Shown in pieces: positions 1-13,575 of a stretch of DNA of 64,000 nt. Each line of letters opens with the position of its first letter. Within the stretch, counting starts at the first letter, position 1. The notes below the pieces were generated by a model. That model searched no databases. It was given only the letters and a program-made list of their open reading frames with translations, and was not told the DNA's origin. A program made the translations under genes and the position numbers. The DNA is from Epiperipatus broadwayi. Lineage: Eukaryota; Onychophora; Udeonychophora; Euonychophora; Peripatidae. Location of the stretch: NCBI GenBank assembly GCA_028023455.1, contig JAQFVV010011395.1, positions 64,001 to 128,000 of the forward strand. Direction: 5' to 3'.

Positions 1-1700
1 TTATACTGACAAAAAAAGCATTGAAAAGGCTTTTCTCCTGTGTATATTATTTCATTTAGTAACTCGCCTATTTGTGCAGTTTTGAATGCACACAAAGTAC
101 ATTCAAATAGATTTCCCTTTGTATGTATCCTTTCATGACATCTTAAATTACTTTTATCTGCAGTCTTGTTCACAAAACCTATATTCAAAAGGCTTTTACC
201 CTGTATGTATTATTTCCTGTACTAATAAATGACTTTTACATGCAGTCTTGTATTCACAATATGTGCATTTCACCTGTATGTGTTCTTTCATGATGCCTTA
301 ATGCACTTTTATCTGCAGTCTTATGTTCACAAAAACTACATTCAAAAGGCTTTTCCCCTGTATGTAATCTTTCATGTACTAATAAAGGACTCTTACCTGA
401 AGTCTTGTATTCACAATAAGACCATTCAAAGAGCATTTGGCCTGTATGTGTTCTTTCATGACACCTTACAGCACTTTTATCTGCAGTATTATACTTAACA
501 AACACTACATTGAAAGGTTTTCTCCTGTAGGTGTTCTTTCATGCACTCTTAAGTTGTTCTTTGTTGCAGTTTTGAAAGTACAGAAACTACATTGAAAAGA
601 TTTTTCAGTTGTATGTGTTCTTCCATGCACTCGGATGCAGCCCTTTGTTGCAGCTTTATATCCACAAACACTACATTGAAAACGCTTTTCTCCTGTATGT
701 ATTCTTTCACGCACTCTTAAGTGGCCCTTTGTTGCAGTTTTGAAGGTATAGATAAACTACATTTAACTGCACTCTTACATTCACAAAGTCTACATTGAAA
801 AGGCTTTTCTCCTGTATGTGATTTTTTATGACATCTTAAACTACTTTTATTTGCAGTCTTATATTCACAAAAGCTATGTCGAAAATATTTTTCTCCTGTA
901 TATGTTATTTCATGTACTCTTATATAGTGCTTTTCTGCCATTTTAAATGTGCATAAACTGCACTGAAACGGTTTTTCCTTTGTATGTATCCTTTCATGTA
1001 CAAATAACCTACTTGTAATTGCCGTCTTATATTCACAAAAACTACATTGTAAGAGTTTTTCTCCTTTGTGTCTTCTTATATGCAGTTTTGAGTGCAAACA
1101 AACTGCAATGAAAAGGATTGTGTCCTGTATGCAACCTTTCATATACTGATAAACAACTTTTAGATGGAGTCTTATATTCACACAAACTGGATTCAGGTTT
1201 ACTTTTGTATATTTCATGCATTTTCAAACTTCCCTTTAAATCATTCCTGCATTCACACAAATTATAATGAAAAGGTTTGTCTCCTGTATATGTACTCATA
1301 TATTGAGAAACTACTTTTTTTCTGCAGTCTTGTATTTAAATTACATTAAAAAGGTTTTCCTCCATCTGTTTTTTCATGTATTCTAAAACTTCTTTCAGCA
1401 GTCCACTATTGGCACAAAGTACATTGACATGTTTTTTATTCATGCATACTTAACTTTTCTTTACATGCAGTCTTCAGTTCATATCAACTACATTGAAAAT
1501 GTTTTTCTTCATCTTCTTTCATGTATTCTAAAACATTAATCTGCAGCTTCAAATCAACACAAACTACATTGAAAAGATGTTTCTGTGTTCTTTTGTTTTC
1601 TTATAAATCCTGTATAAAAACTTTTCAATTCACACAAAATGCAATAAATATCTTTTTATACTGTAATAGGTTTTTCCATAATTTTAGTTTTAATAAAAGC
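1..1700 (-). pseudogene. C2H2 zinc-finger array, copy 1 (decayed, truncated by window edge)
   Basis: At least a dozen C2H2 finger units are readable on the minus strand, in the style FQCSxCxYKTAxKxxLxxHERxHTGEKP. Examples lie at 254-505, 505-714, 717-1217 and 1042-1299. The reading frame changes at about 505, 715 and 1050-1200, and several units have lost a zinc ligand (for example CSFC to WSYC near 400). The farthest upstream units (about 1300-1700) survive only as short finger-like scraps with stops. Intact family members would be nuclear, sequence-specific DNA-binding proteins. This copy runs off position 1, so its C-terminal end is not visible. It matches copy 2 (20960-22990) and copy 3 (51060-52841), including their non-coding flanks, so all three are segmental duplicates. 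I read it as a pseudogene; the alternative, frame-restoring introns, is unlikely because breaks fall inside finger units. Confidence 0.85.
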
Positions 1701-3860
1701 TATATACATATAGTTATTTATCTTTCCTTTTATATGGTTTCTTTTATGATTACTAATTCTTAGAGATTTACCCCTCATAATCACAAAAATTAATAGTTCT
1801 TCCATTTTTCCCATACTATATTTTCAAAAAGATGAGTTTTGTAATATCCCAAATAGTGATAAAATCACCAAACAAACATTTATTTTATGGATTATATGAC
1901 TTTAAATATCTCATTGAACAAATGTTTTAAATCATCAGGTATTTTCTGTTAAGACAATTTGAGAACATTTATAAAAGTACATTTACATATTCATAAAATG
2001 TTTAAATATGTTATAATCACTTGTCTTTATCTAACTGTCCAGATAATAATAAAAATATATTATCTGTTTTTTAAAATATCTTTAATTGAAGACTACTTGG
2101 ATTTCTTTTAATAATTCTTAATTTCATAACATTTTCATACAAATAGTTAAATGAATTACTTTTCAACTACAATGTTTTGTCAAAAAATATTGTTTTGATT
2201 AGAAGTGGTACAACAATCCTTGCATGAATATAAAAACTTGTTTAATTCTATAATCAATGTCTTTAATATTTCAATCATAGACTTTTTTAACAAAATATTA
2301 TCTTTTTCCATGTCTTAGACCTAAACAAAACAAAAAAATTAATATTAATCACATTTTACATGTATAACCTGTCATAGATGACAAATAAAAAAACAGAAAT
2401 TATTTTTCATTAGAACATTGTTAACATAAGCAATATATTTAAGCTTTTTATCTAATGATGCATTTAATATCTATTGATCAAAATGTATCATGTTTCCAGT
2501 TGCTAACATCAGAGAAAATCCAAATACTTCTTTCTTTTATATACATGTCAAAAATTATTATTTTGAACCAAATTATTTTTGCTTTAAAGAAAAAATAGCA
2601 AACAATCACATAGACATAATTATGAACTAAAGCCACAGAGAATTAATCTAACATTAACTTATATAAAAAAACACTCAATATTCATAGTGACAAGTCTGCT
2701 TTTCTCAACTTGAGTTCCACATAAGCTAACATTAATTCCAGGCCAACTTCAGAGAAATAAAGTATTTATCTACAGAATATTGACAGCAACAGTAAAAATG
2801 CAAATTTCATTCTCACTCTATTTTGTGACTATCTTTCAAAGAACATAGCTACCACATTTATAAAATAAGTATAAAGACATAAATATATAAAATGTAAAGA
2901 ATTTATATATAAAAAACTAAATTCAAAAGTATAACTTATTACTGTCTTTATTTTTCCATCTCTTTGTTATAGAGTTGTTATCATTTATTGGTTTTCATTA
3001 ATAAGACTCAAAAATAGGTATGATAAACTTTACATATACACATATAGAGACAGAAACAAATTCGGGCTCTACTTTTACTTAATGAAGAAAATGATATTTT
3101 ATGAATTACATACACAGTATGCTGAATTATACAAATTTAATATGTACAATCATTAGCTTCAGTTTAATTATTAATTCAAATTCATCAAATAAGATATTCA
3201 ATCTCCATTTTTGTATAATTGATGTTAATTGAATAAATATGAATCTGGCTAAAATATTTTTATTTGGTCCTTTTGTAAATAACAGCGATCAGCTTATTAA
3301 TAACAAAAGTGAAAGAAATGGATTCATAGCTGAAAGAAAAGAATGATTAATATTTAAAACAATCTACTGTTTTACTTTAAATGTGTATAAAATTATAACA
3401 TGGACTATATATACAATTATATAACTGTTTTAATGATATGACAAAAATATTTTCATAGATGACAATAATATATGGAGATACAATTATATTACTACATACT
3501 GTATTTTAAAGTAATATCTTGTAAACGACAGTATAAAATTTACTATTGCTTCTGTAATGTTATACATAAATTAAAAATGTTTTTAATTTATTATTTTAGG
3601 ACTTTATATTGTGGATTATTTTGGCCAACCTATAGTCAGTCTATGACAACAAACAGTTTGAGACAGTTTAAATTAGAGAACACAAATTTCAAATAAGGAC
3701 TTAAAGAACTCATTTAGTAATAATTAATTCTAAAATCACACTGCTTCAATACATCAAATAAATAATGATAGCCATTACATTAGTTATGCAATCCTTGTCT
3801 ATTTCTGAATTTTCTCAAGAAAGACCTCATAACTTCCACTTTTTTTCACCATTAGAACTT
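1700..3860 (-). repeat. Duplicated 5' flank or intron of zinc-finger copy 1
   Basis: This AT-rich stretch has no convincing gene of its own. It aligns along its length with about 22990-25260 in the same orientation, and its first part aligns with about 50210-51060 as reverse complement. It lies upstream of the zinc-finger array in the direction of transcription, so it is 5' flank or intron. The 74-residue plus-strand frame at 3472-3696 is not kept in the other copies and I do not call it a gene. Confidence 0.75.
2321..2345 (-). other. Conserved splice acceptor upstream of zinc-finger copy 1
   Basis: On the minus strand a T-rich tract ends in TTTAG followed by GTCTAAGACATGG. The same tract and exon start occur in copy 2 (23750-23775) and copy 3 (50325-50346). 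Copy 1 has an open stretch of about 43 codons from the ATG in that sequence; the matching frames in copies 2 and 3 stop early. Use as an acceptor is inferred from consensus and conservation, not demonstrated. Confidence 0.5.
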
Positions 3861-4014
3861 TCAAAAAATATGTAAAATAAATGTTTTAGTCTATTCACTG
3901 ATCAAAATATATCCTTATTTTTATTGTTACAAATAAAGTCTATAAATGAAAATAAACTTATGTATGAAATGCCAAGGGCATCCTACTAAAATTGTATAAT
4001 CAGCGAAACTCTAT

Positions 4015-4040
4015 TGTATCTTTATATATATATATATATT
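4015..4040. repeat. (TA)n microsatellite
   Basis: A short TATATA run. Similar runs sit at or near the ends of several dispersed repeats in this window (5680, 8755, 12775, 15607, 17590, 19570). Confidence 0.8.
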
Positions 4041-4339
4041 TATATTTAAATGTATAAAACGTCCACCAAACCATCCAGATAAATCTGCTTTTGTAACATT
4101 GAATAAAATCCTATTTTTAAATATACGTTCAGTATTGTAACTGCTGCACTAAATTAATATTAAGATAAAAATCATTGTATCAAGTTTGTTAAATGGTTAT
4201 AATGAAAATAAACTTTTAAAGGCGTGAAGTTGATTATATGTATATATAACTCATCTTGAATTTTGCCCAAATAAATATTTATATTTTAAACTTTAATCCA
4301 GTTGTTCGAATCTTCTTAATACATTTATTTTGTTTTTTT

Positions 4340-4605
4340 TACTTATATCTCAGGTTCACTCAATCTCTCATCATCATCACCAGCTGAGTTCTCATGCAAA
4401 ACGATGTAGCACCAAGCCCCGGAAATAACTAATTTATATAGTATCACCGTAGGTGTTGTCTGTAGTGTTATAGATTTGGGGAATGGGCAAACAGGTTAGA
4501 ATTCATGATTGCTCCTGACCTGTGTATCTCGGGCATGATTGGATTCAGAGTACTTTTGCTCAGATTCTAAATCTTGTTGAATGGACATACATTTTTGACC
4601 GGTAC
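4340..4605. repeat. Dispersed repeat, first copy (partner 17340-17590)
   Basis: A block of about 250 bp with higher GC than its surroundings. It matches 17340-17590 in the same orientation, most clearly over the segment containing TTGCTCCTGACCTGTGTATC. Both copies end near a GGTACA-type motif followed by TA-rich sequence. No coding frame is visible. It could be part of a SINE or of a non-autonomous DNA element; its class is unknown. Confidence 0.6.
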
Positions 4606-5690
4606 ATTATATTCTGAACCCCCTCTTATTCTGGTGTCATATAAATCTATGATAGAACAGACCAATCATTCAGTTGTCATACATTCTGAATAACAAATAA
4701 TTAAGTTAATTGAACACAAACATCAAGCATAAAAAATATTGTAACTATCAATGATTGCTTAATATTGAATAAAACTAAAATCTCATCTTTCAAGTCAGTA
4801 GATTAATGTATCAACTGGCAAGCAGGTTGTGAGGATATATCTAAATTTTATTGTTAAATAAAAAAATAGAATTGATGGCTCCCCTTCCTTCTAGAATAAT
4901 TGATGGTTGGATGGATTGACTGTTTCAAAAGAAAGAAACCAATTTACAAGCGAAATAAGAATAAAAAATATATAATTTGAGATGATAATCCAGCATCATC
5001 TAGACATAGTTCGAAGTCTTGTAGTTCACATTGTGAAATATCCGAGTATCCTTGCTTTTAGGGAAAGTTCGTTTGTATGAGCTGGATGGTAGTTAATCAT
5101 ACAATCTTTGGTCACCATTTGGATCTTCATGGTGGTGACTCAGACTCTTTTATAACCATTTTTCCCATGCTGAGAGAATTTGTTTGATTGTAGATCTTTT
5201 TACTGGTGTAGACATTCTGAGGTTAATATGAAAAGATAATCATATCTGTAATCATGTTTGTATAATCAGCAGTTCTACAGTACAATGTTTTATTGCTTCC
5301 TAGCCATGCACATTTTTACTAGCTTATAACTTGGATTAAAATATAAGCTTTATAGAAGTTGATAGTGGATTTTTGAACTAACTTTTTCAAGTTATGAGCT
5401 CTACTGTTAATGATAACGAAGATGCTAACTTTAATTTTAGAAATTTAAAAAGTAAATAGTTTATTTTCCTTCCTTTTCTTTTTCCTTAAAAAAGAACGAA
5501 GCTGTCCTGCCTTCTTTCACTGATTGATGTATGACTTTCAAATCCGTGCTCTTATTTTCATTGCTGGAGTCATTTATAGAATTTTATGCTGGATTAATAA
5601 AAAAATTAACAAAAAAAAAGATTTAACTTTAATGATTCTTTTGTTTTTCGAGGTTTTTATTTGCTTGCATTCATGGGAGTTATATATATA
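4606..5690. repeat. Dispersed 1.1 kb repeat, copy A
   Basis: Begins near TATTCTGAACCCCCTCTTAT and aligns through its length with 11680-12778 in the same orientation, with scattered substitutions and small indels. Both copies end at a TA microsatellite and then diverge. No open frame or terminal inverted repeat was seen, so it may be a non-autonomous element or a diverged LTR. The sequence just after it (about 5690-5775) recurs in two blocks at about 19700-19862. Confidence 0.7.
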
Positions 5691-5900
5691 ATTCAGTATT
5701 GTCAAGAATATTTAGTCTTTAAGATTGGCGTGCATGGTGATTTTTGTGTCTATAGATTAATGTATCCTAACGTTTTTCCTTTAAGGATTGAAATAAATAT
5801 ATTTATTTCAATTATTCAAGTTTTTTTTAAAAAAATAATAATTTTTTTTCAGGTTTATTTCTTGTAATTGGTATATTTATCGAACTTTGGATTTGTTGTT
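5690..5900. repeat. Repeat fragment shared with 19700-19862
   Basis: Two blocks of this segment, ATAATTCAGTATTGTCAAG and the one containing GTGATTTTTGTGTCTA, recur at about 19700-19862. There the blocks are separated by roughly 80 bp of extra sequence. The 68-residue frame across the segment is low complexity and is not called. Confidence 0.5.
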
Positions 5901-8749
5901 TTCTATTTACTCTTCCTCAAATTGTTGGTTTAGTGTATACGTTGGTATGGTGTTAGTTACGGATTTGATCATTATGTATAAGCATCTGCTATAGATATTA
6001 TATACATGTTTAATAGCATCAATTCTGCTCTCATGTGAGGCTTACAAAATTTGCTTTAATGCTACTTAAATGACCGAGTATCCCTTTCTATCAGAATGGG
6101 AAACACATTGATTTGATTAATCCTAAGGTACTCTGCTCCTTGTATTTTATCATTTCACATGAAGTACCCTCATCAATCGATCCCAGCATTTTATACCAAA
6201 AACTTTTTTTTACTGATTACTTAAAGAAAAATAAAATTCTTTATTGGTACTTTATTTTCTTTTATTTTTTTGACATAATCTGATCTTATATTTTTTATAT
6301 GCTTACTTATGCAGGGAAGTTACTTTTTTCTTTGATAAGGTTTAAGTATTCGGGCTTTGTATGTACCATAGATTACACCTTTGTAATCTGACCAATATGC
6401 ATTTTGTCTTGCACACCTGGTAATGCAATCAATTTCAGGGATGACATATTGTCAATAATATCATTCCTAAAACCTAATCATCTCTCCTGACTAACTTGTT
6501 TGAGAAATCAATTATACATTGGTACATGTGCAGAAAGTCTGCCCCTAAAATGACTTCATATATAAATCCATTTAATATAAGGAATACATGGTAGATAATT
6601 GCTTGGCTGATCATTAATTTGATCCAGATGTTTTTATGCTAATTTAGATTTTTTATTGTTAGCCATGGTAACCTGTATTAATCTGAGTGGCAAAATCTTA
6701 ATATTAGGGTTTTTATTTAAAATCCTATTATAAAATTTTTCAGATATTACTGATATCTGGCTACCAGATTCTAACAAAGTTTTCTCTAGCAAATACTCAA
6801 ATTTCTATCATGGGGTAGCTTTGTAAAGCAGTTTAGTGCTTTATATTCCCACAAACCATTAAATTAGTGACTTCATTATTTAGTGGTTTATTTTTGCTAC
6901 TGTTCTTCAATACAGTTAGTTCCTTAAGATGAGGAATTATATCTCAAATACCATTTGTTTGGTTTAGAAGTGGCTTTAGATATAGATTTACTACATCCTG
7001 CCTTTGCTACTTTTTGTGGGTCAATTATGGATTCTCTTATGTTAATATTTGTCATGTTCTCTTCCTGTTATTGACAAGTCAGTTTGACTTGCTTTTCCGA
7101 TGATATGGATCGTTTTTTCTCCTCTTGTAATTTAAAGCATTGACTTGTATTTCTTTTTTTTCAGGAATTTTAGTGGTCATACTATTATTCAAGTCAATAT
7201 TATTTAATAAGTCTGCCACTTGTTCAATATGTTGTGCATTTATAGAGATTGCTCTATCTTTAGTGGAAGGTTATTTTACTATTCTTATTATTTGGTTTTC
7301 ATTCAGGAGATATGTATTTAACATTTTTAATTTGGCTACCTGTTGCCCTAAAAACTTTGTCAGGGTTTCACCAGGAATGTTTCTGTACTTTTCCTATGGC
7401 AGCTAGTATAATTTATACTTCTTCCAAAAGTTTGTTATTAATAAAGCTTAATAGTCATCATACTAGGACAGGGTTTGAAACAAAGACTCCCACTATGACT
7501 GTACATCACCTTGCAAATGGCTATAGGCTATGACTAATTTCTCTCCCTCTGATAAATTATTATTGACCAAAAAATATATATTGAGACCCTTTATATGTTC
7601 GATTGGGGTTTCATTTGTGAATCCTTTAAATGTTTTGAGTCTTACAACTGATTAATAGGATTCATTTGTGCATTATTGCTCCTAACTTTGACTTTGTTTA
7701 GGCATTGATAAGTGTTTTTATTATTTGATTGTTGGTAATTTTCATTTCCAGTGAAAATTGTCCCTTTTTGCTGTCTATTTGGAGTGAATCCCCTATTTCA
7801 TTGTACATCTCATATGGATCATTCATGCTATTCTGTTGGTTATCCATACTATTAATTTTTTTGATTAGATCACTATCACTTTCAGATAGCTTAACACTTT
7901 GACTATCTTGGAGAAATTTCTTTTAATGTTTGGACTTTGTATGAAAACTTAGATTCCAGGGTTTTAAAATCACTGACTCATTAAGTTGTTCACTTTCTCT
8001 ACTTGATTTTGTAGATCGCTTTGATTCTTGATTAGTTTTTTGAGTGTTCTTATGTTGTGTGAGTTCAGCTTCAATCAAATTTTATCCAATCCCTATACTA
8101 CTATCATTTTCTATAGATCTGGTTTTCTTCTCATAATTCTCCAGCTTACAATTTTGCTCTAACATGGATCAATTTACTTCTAAATGAATTTTCTCTATTT
8201 CTTTAATCAGTTGTGGTTGGTATTGTTCTTGGTTTTTTACCATTTCAATTTTCAAAATGTCATCTCAGTGAAGTTATCATCGATTCTGTTTTCTATTTGT
8301 TTCCCAAATTCAGTGAGTCTAACTTCTCATTTGCGATCTCTTTTTATTTCTTCTTTTAATTCCACATTTTGTTTATCTATTGTCAGATAAATCAGCAAGC
8401 ATTCTGTTTGTCAATTTTATTAGATAAGTCTGTGTTCAAACTAGATGCATCAGTTTTCAAATCAGCACTTATTTTACTAGAAAAGTCAGCACTCGAGTTC
8501 ATAAACATTTGTTGCATCATTATCATCTCATTGAGAATAGAATCATGTGTCTGTTCTCTCTTCCTTTGTTTCTTGAGATTGGATTACTTCCGAGACAGTT
8601 CCCCCAGATATTTCAACATTCTGTTATACTATATTTTCAAAAATAGAAGTTTCTAAACTATCCCTAATAAAAGTTTGCAATTCAATTTCCTTGCTAGCTT
8701 GTTTACTAGTTTCTATCTCCATTGCCTTGATTTTACTCCTAGTTATCAT
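5900..8749 (-). pseudogene. Decayed Ty3/gypsy-like retroelement (gag and protease remnants)
   Basis: Read on the minus strand, translation from about 8749 begins with a gag-like start (MITRSKIKAME...) followed by a long charged, coiled-coil-like stretch with stops. A capsid-like core at about 7180-7530 carries QGDVQSWWESLF and, further on, GETLTKFLGQQVAKLKML. It resembles the gag of the young LTR element at 58535-59689 (GPARDWWRTLE, ETATQFYYRQVASLQQL). A retropepsin-like domain follows at about 6500-6790, with LLESGSQISVIS in place of the usual D-S/T-G motif and a later ILGADFL. Stops and frameshifts are frequent, and no reverse transcriptase or integrase was recognised below about 6400. Flanking LTRs were not identified. 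This is an old, inactive copy. Confidence 0.7.
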
Positions 8750-10883
8750 CTAATATATATATATATATTGAACCAACCTAATGAAAACCCCAACCTACTT
8801 CGAACAACAATGAAAAAACAACTAACTTCTCTTAACGCTATATAAAACTTATTATTTAAAATTATCACTTACACTTACGGGAAACAACAAACACTAAGCA
8901 TCGACAAATAAAATATTAATTAATATTTTTATTCTTTTGTCCTCCTAAATTTCCCTTTCAGAAAAATGGTTGGTTTTCAGGTAAAGTATTAACTATTATC
9001 AATAGTGAACTATCAACAACATTCAACACTCGACTACCAAATATATACTGGTCAAATAAACACTTTATTATTTTTAAAAAAGAAAATCTTTTAGGTGCCA
9101 GCTAATTACATTAGAATTAGCATGTCCATCTGATCAGTATAATTCGGTACCTGAAAGTTCGCTAGCTCAGCCGGTTCTAACCATCCACTAATAAACAAAC
9201 AAAAGGTATATTAAATGCCCACCTGTTCTAAGCTGCTACTATTTTCTAAAACTGAAATAATTTTTCCCGGAACCATTAAAAATATTACTTTAATTCTTTA
9301 AACTAATAATAACATTATACTGAATGCTAAACATTTATAGATTTAACTTGGCGAATCTTTTCTAAAATACTAATATTAATGATTGGAATTTTTGCCCTCC
9401 TACTCTTATTAAGAAAATAAATATTCATACTTACCTGCACATATCATAAATAAACAAATATTTTAAGAAAAATAATTTAAATATTTTACTTTATTTTATA
9501 GTAAATGCATCGTTTTATCTTATAATGAAACACACATACACTTTTTTTTTTAAAGATTAAAATAAGTATTTAATATATTACTTAAGCAAATAAATTATAC
9601 ATGTTACATCATATTTTATTATTATTTTTTAAGTTAAGTTTAAAATCAAATCACACATACGTGCATGCCAAAATATTATTTAATAGAAGCTGCTTTTACT
9701 TATTTATTATTTCAAATATTATTTTTTACGTTTAAAGTTTTTTTTTTTTTAAAGTTTAATTCAAAAGTTCTTTCAATAAAGTCTATCTTTATTTTTAAAG
9801 GAAATCGGAATGTTTATGTATCAAAGTCAAATAATTACCTAGGTTTTAAAATATGACAGAATCAGTATAATGGAATTATCTCTGAACTCATCGACGACTG
9901 GTAAAATTCTTTCGTAGATCCCGTGTCCTAATATTTCCGTGGCTGTTCTGGCGTTCCCCGCACTCAGCTGTCCATTTCTACATGATTACCTTCCGAACTA
10001 ATCACAGATCTTAAATGTGTAGAGCGGCTTTCGGTCAACTGCGAATACGTTGGCTTTTTAACAGTGCAACATTTTTGGAAATATTACTTCAAGAAATATT
10101 TTATTAAAATTAGAAAGTCAGCACCAAGAATGAACAAAAATTGAGCTATTTATACTTTTTTAAACAATGGAAAATTTATTTTTAGCAGCAGCATTTGTCT
10201 TATGAAAATAAAATCAGCTTCTAGCATCTACTTTTTATTAAAAATTGCATACACACACACATATATATATTTATTTATTTTATTAGAAAATAAAATAAAA
10301 TTTCTTTATTATTTTATTAAAAATTCATTTAGAAAATATTAAATCATTTATTTATTACAAGTTTTTTCCTTCTTTTAAACAAAAAATCTTTTATTTTAAA
10401 CAGCTTATTATTTTAACAGCGTTTGCAGTTTATTTTATTTAATAACAAAATCCCCCTCCCCTCTGTTCTTTACTTTTTACATTTTATTCTCTCAATTTTT
10501 TAATGTTTTATATTCTAAAACATGGAAATTCATAATAAATTAATTACATATCAATGTGCTTTGGTACAATATATATATTATTGTTTTAGCATCTTTATCT
10601 GTGAAATAGCTTTATGCAAGTTTATCTCCAACTAATTCTTTATATACATGTTAAGTAATTTGAGACATATTGTAGAGACTTTCCTGCTGTCATACATTTA
10701 ACATGAGTTCTGATTTAATTTTTATTGATTATCATTTTGTTTATTTAATGTTACTTTATGTCTCATTTTAGGCTTTATTTATTTGGCTCACTACATGACT
10801 ATTTTATTGGTATCCATTTATTGCTGTTTGTCATTTCCATCCCTCACATATTGGAATCAGTAGCATATCATAATATAATCATG
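8750..10883. other. Non-coding stretch upstream of the gypsy-like remnant
   Basis: AT-rich sequence with a TA run at 8753-8767, a CA/TA run near 10250-10270 and several poly(T) tracts. By position it should hold the 5' LTR and leader of the minus-strand element that begins at 8749. A GC-richer block at about 9870-10060 could belong to such an LTR, but I found no second copy to prove it. No gene is called; the 63-residue frame at 9665-9856 is low complexity. Confidence 0.4.
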
Positions 10884-11012
10884 TTTGTAAACTTAATATA
10901 TATAATTCGAGCCCAATGATTGGACGTGCCATGTGTAACAGGATGGACTATTGTAAACTTAATACATGATTTGAGCCCAACGAATGAAAGTCATGCATAA
11001 CAGAACAGGATG
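10884..11012. repeat. Tandem duplication, two units of about 65 bp
   Basis: Two adjacent imperfect units each begin TGTAAACTTAATA, contain a GAGCCCAA motif and end in ACAGGATG (about 10884-10946 and 10951-11012). No function is evident. Confidence 0.7.
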
Positions 11013-11029
11013 TATACTGCCATGCTCTT

Positions 11030-11680
11030 ACTTAAGAGCCCCACAGATTTTGGGCAGATACATAACAGGGTGATCTTTTTTCCTCAAGGTGTATCCAACT
11101 ATCAACCATTTTGTCTTCATGGTAATGCAAGTCAGTTGTCTGATGATTTACCTATGCTTTATGTTGGTTCCATGATAATTAATGATTGAGTGGGATGGAA
11201 TCCTCATTATGCCACAGAGATCGAACTCAGGAAGAATGTACATTTACTCTATATCAAGTTATATTATTTTGGGTTACAAGTTCATGGAATATTTGTATGT
11301 ATGATGGATTGGAAAATAAACAAATAAAGTAACAAACATTTAATTTAATCTTTAATATTTAACAAACTAATTGTGATTGTGGCTCTTATTCATGACTGTT
11401 TTATAACAAACTGATATATTTATTTAACATTTAATAATTGTATAGGTATAATCATCCTTGTATATATTCATCAACTACTTATTAACCCATACCTTTTTAA
11501 CCCCTACAAAGGATGGTCATTTACCATTCAAATTTAACAAATTTTAAATTTACATTGAAGACAATTTTAAAAAAAGAAACCTATATTTTAACAATTAACT
11601 CTGCTAAGTAAAATTTCTACAATCAGTTGCCATTAATTTCTGATCCGTTTATCTACATTTTATAAGTGGTTAAAAGTTAT
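11030..11680. other. No recognisable feature
   Basis: AT-rich sequence with no supported gene, tandem repeat or RNA. Confidence 0.5.
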
Positions 11681-12778
11681 TATATTCTGAACCCCCTCTT
11701 ATCCTGGTGTCATATAAATCTATGATAGAACAGACCAATTATTCAGGAGTTGTCATACATTCCGAATAACAAATAATTAAATTAATTGAACACAAACATC
11801 AAACATAAAAAAAATATTGTAACCGTCAAAGTGTGAATGCTTAATATTGAATAAAAATAAAATCTCACCTTTTAAGGAAAGTGGCAGGGTGTACCTAAAT
11901 TTTATTATTAAAAAAAAAAATTTGATGGCTCACCTTCCTTCCCTCTAGAATAATTGCCAGTTAGATGGATTAGCTCTGTTTCAAAAGAAACTAATTTACA
12001 AGCAAAAATAAAAAATAAAATTATAAAAACATAATTTGAGATGCTAATTCAGCATAATCTAGCCATAGTTCAAAGTCTTGCAGTTCACATCAGAGTATCA
12101 TTGCCTTTAGGGAAAGTTCATTTGTATGAAGTGGACGGTACTTCATCAGACAATCTTCGGTCACCATCTGGATTTTCATGGTGACGACTCAGATTCTTTT
12201 ACAACAATCTTTCCCATGCTAAGAGAATTTTTGTTTGATTGTAGCGCACTGTAGATCTATTTACTTGCGTAGTCAACTTGAGGTTAATTTGAAAAGATAA
12301 TCATATCTGGAATCATGTTCTGTTCGTATAATCAGCGGTTCACCTCCATGATGTTCTAGACATGCATGAATTGTTTTTTTTCTTGCTTATAACATGGATT
12401 AAAATATAAGCTTTATTGAAAATGAGTGGGTTCTTGAACAAACTTTTTCAAGTTGTAATTGTAGTGATTTATAAGCTCTACTGTTGATGATAATGAAGAT
12501 GCACTAACTTTAATTTTAGAAATTTAAAAAGTACATTTATTTCTTAAGGATGTAGTTTATTTTCCTTCCTTTTTTTTTCTTAAAAAAGAACGGTTTTCTA
12601 TTTTGTCTTATCTTTCACTGATTGAGTTTCAACTCCGTGCTCTTATTTTCTTTGTTGGCGTCATTTAATCATTTATAGAATTTTATGCTGGATTAATAAA
12701 AAGTAATAAAAAAAAAGATTTAACATTAATGATTTCATTCATTTTTCGAGGTTTTCATTTGCTTATATTTATAGGATA
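11680..12778. repeat. Dispersed 1.1 kb repeat, copy B
   Basis: Partner of 4606-5690 in the same orientation. It ends at a TA microsatellite, after which the sequence is unrelated to that following copy A. No open frame is conserved between the two copies. Confidence 0.7.
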
Positions 12779-13575
12779 TATATATATTATAACAGTCGGG
12801 GAGTTGTGGAGTCTTACTGTACCTGCCATACAAGGGCACCACCAGAGCATTCGAACCTGGAAAATTTATATAGTAGGCAAATACTTACTGTTAAGATCCA
12901 ATTTTATTATATTGTAATGGTCGCTGACTCCGTCTCTTGACGCATTGAGCATGACATGCGTTTACTAACATCGAGCAGCAATTAAGAAATATTCAATGGC
13001 ATCCAAAATATACATTACTATAATCATACCTTTGAAAGGTTCGTTTACTGCAACCTTTGCGTGTGCCACCTTAAGAAAGAGATTGCTCCCCTCCCCAAGG
13101 TATATGATCATGTAATCAATAAAGAGTTATAATCTCTTATATTTTCTTTTTTTATATTTATAGAAAATCAACAGAAAAGTGAATGCCTAACGAATGATTC
13201 CTGATCCCGGTAAGTTTAATCCCTGACTAGCTCAATCAACTCATTATCTTGGGATGGTGGTTTGTTGCTTCGTTAACAGGAAAGGTTAAACAATAATATC
13301 ATTATCAAATACACAGCACAACGCCATACTTTAAATTTAGATGTTAAATTTATTAAGCCCTCTGATTATATAAATATTTACAGAATGAAGAAAAGAATAA
13401 ACACACACATAAATGATATTAATTAAAATTCAAGCATATAAATAAATTTTAAATAGTTTCATAAATGGGGAAGGAATGGTCTGAAATTCTCCCCTGCTTA
13501 CACTTTAAACCCAAAACTTGGAATAAATTACTTTATACGAAAACACAATGTGTATTAGCCATGAGTTAATGATAT

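Noticed and set aside
1-1300. Regularly spaced 84 bp repeats that look like a CRISPR array
   Set aside because: The period equals a 28-codon zinc finger plus linker, and the units translate to C2H2 fingers on the minus strand.
3472-3696. 74-residue plus-strand frame as a gene
   Set aside because: The aligned segment in zinc-finger copy 2 (near 24870-25090) does not keep the frame.
7140-8656. Plus-strand frames at 7140-7533 and 8184-8656 taken as genes
   Set aside because: The meaningful signal is on the minus strand (gag and protease motifs); the plus frames are hydrophobic antisense shadows.
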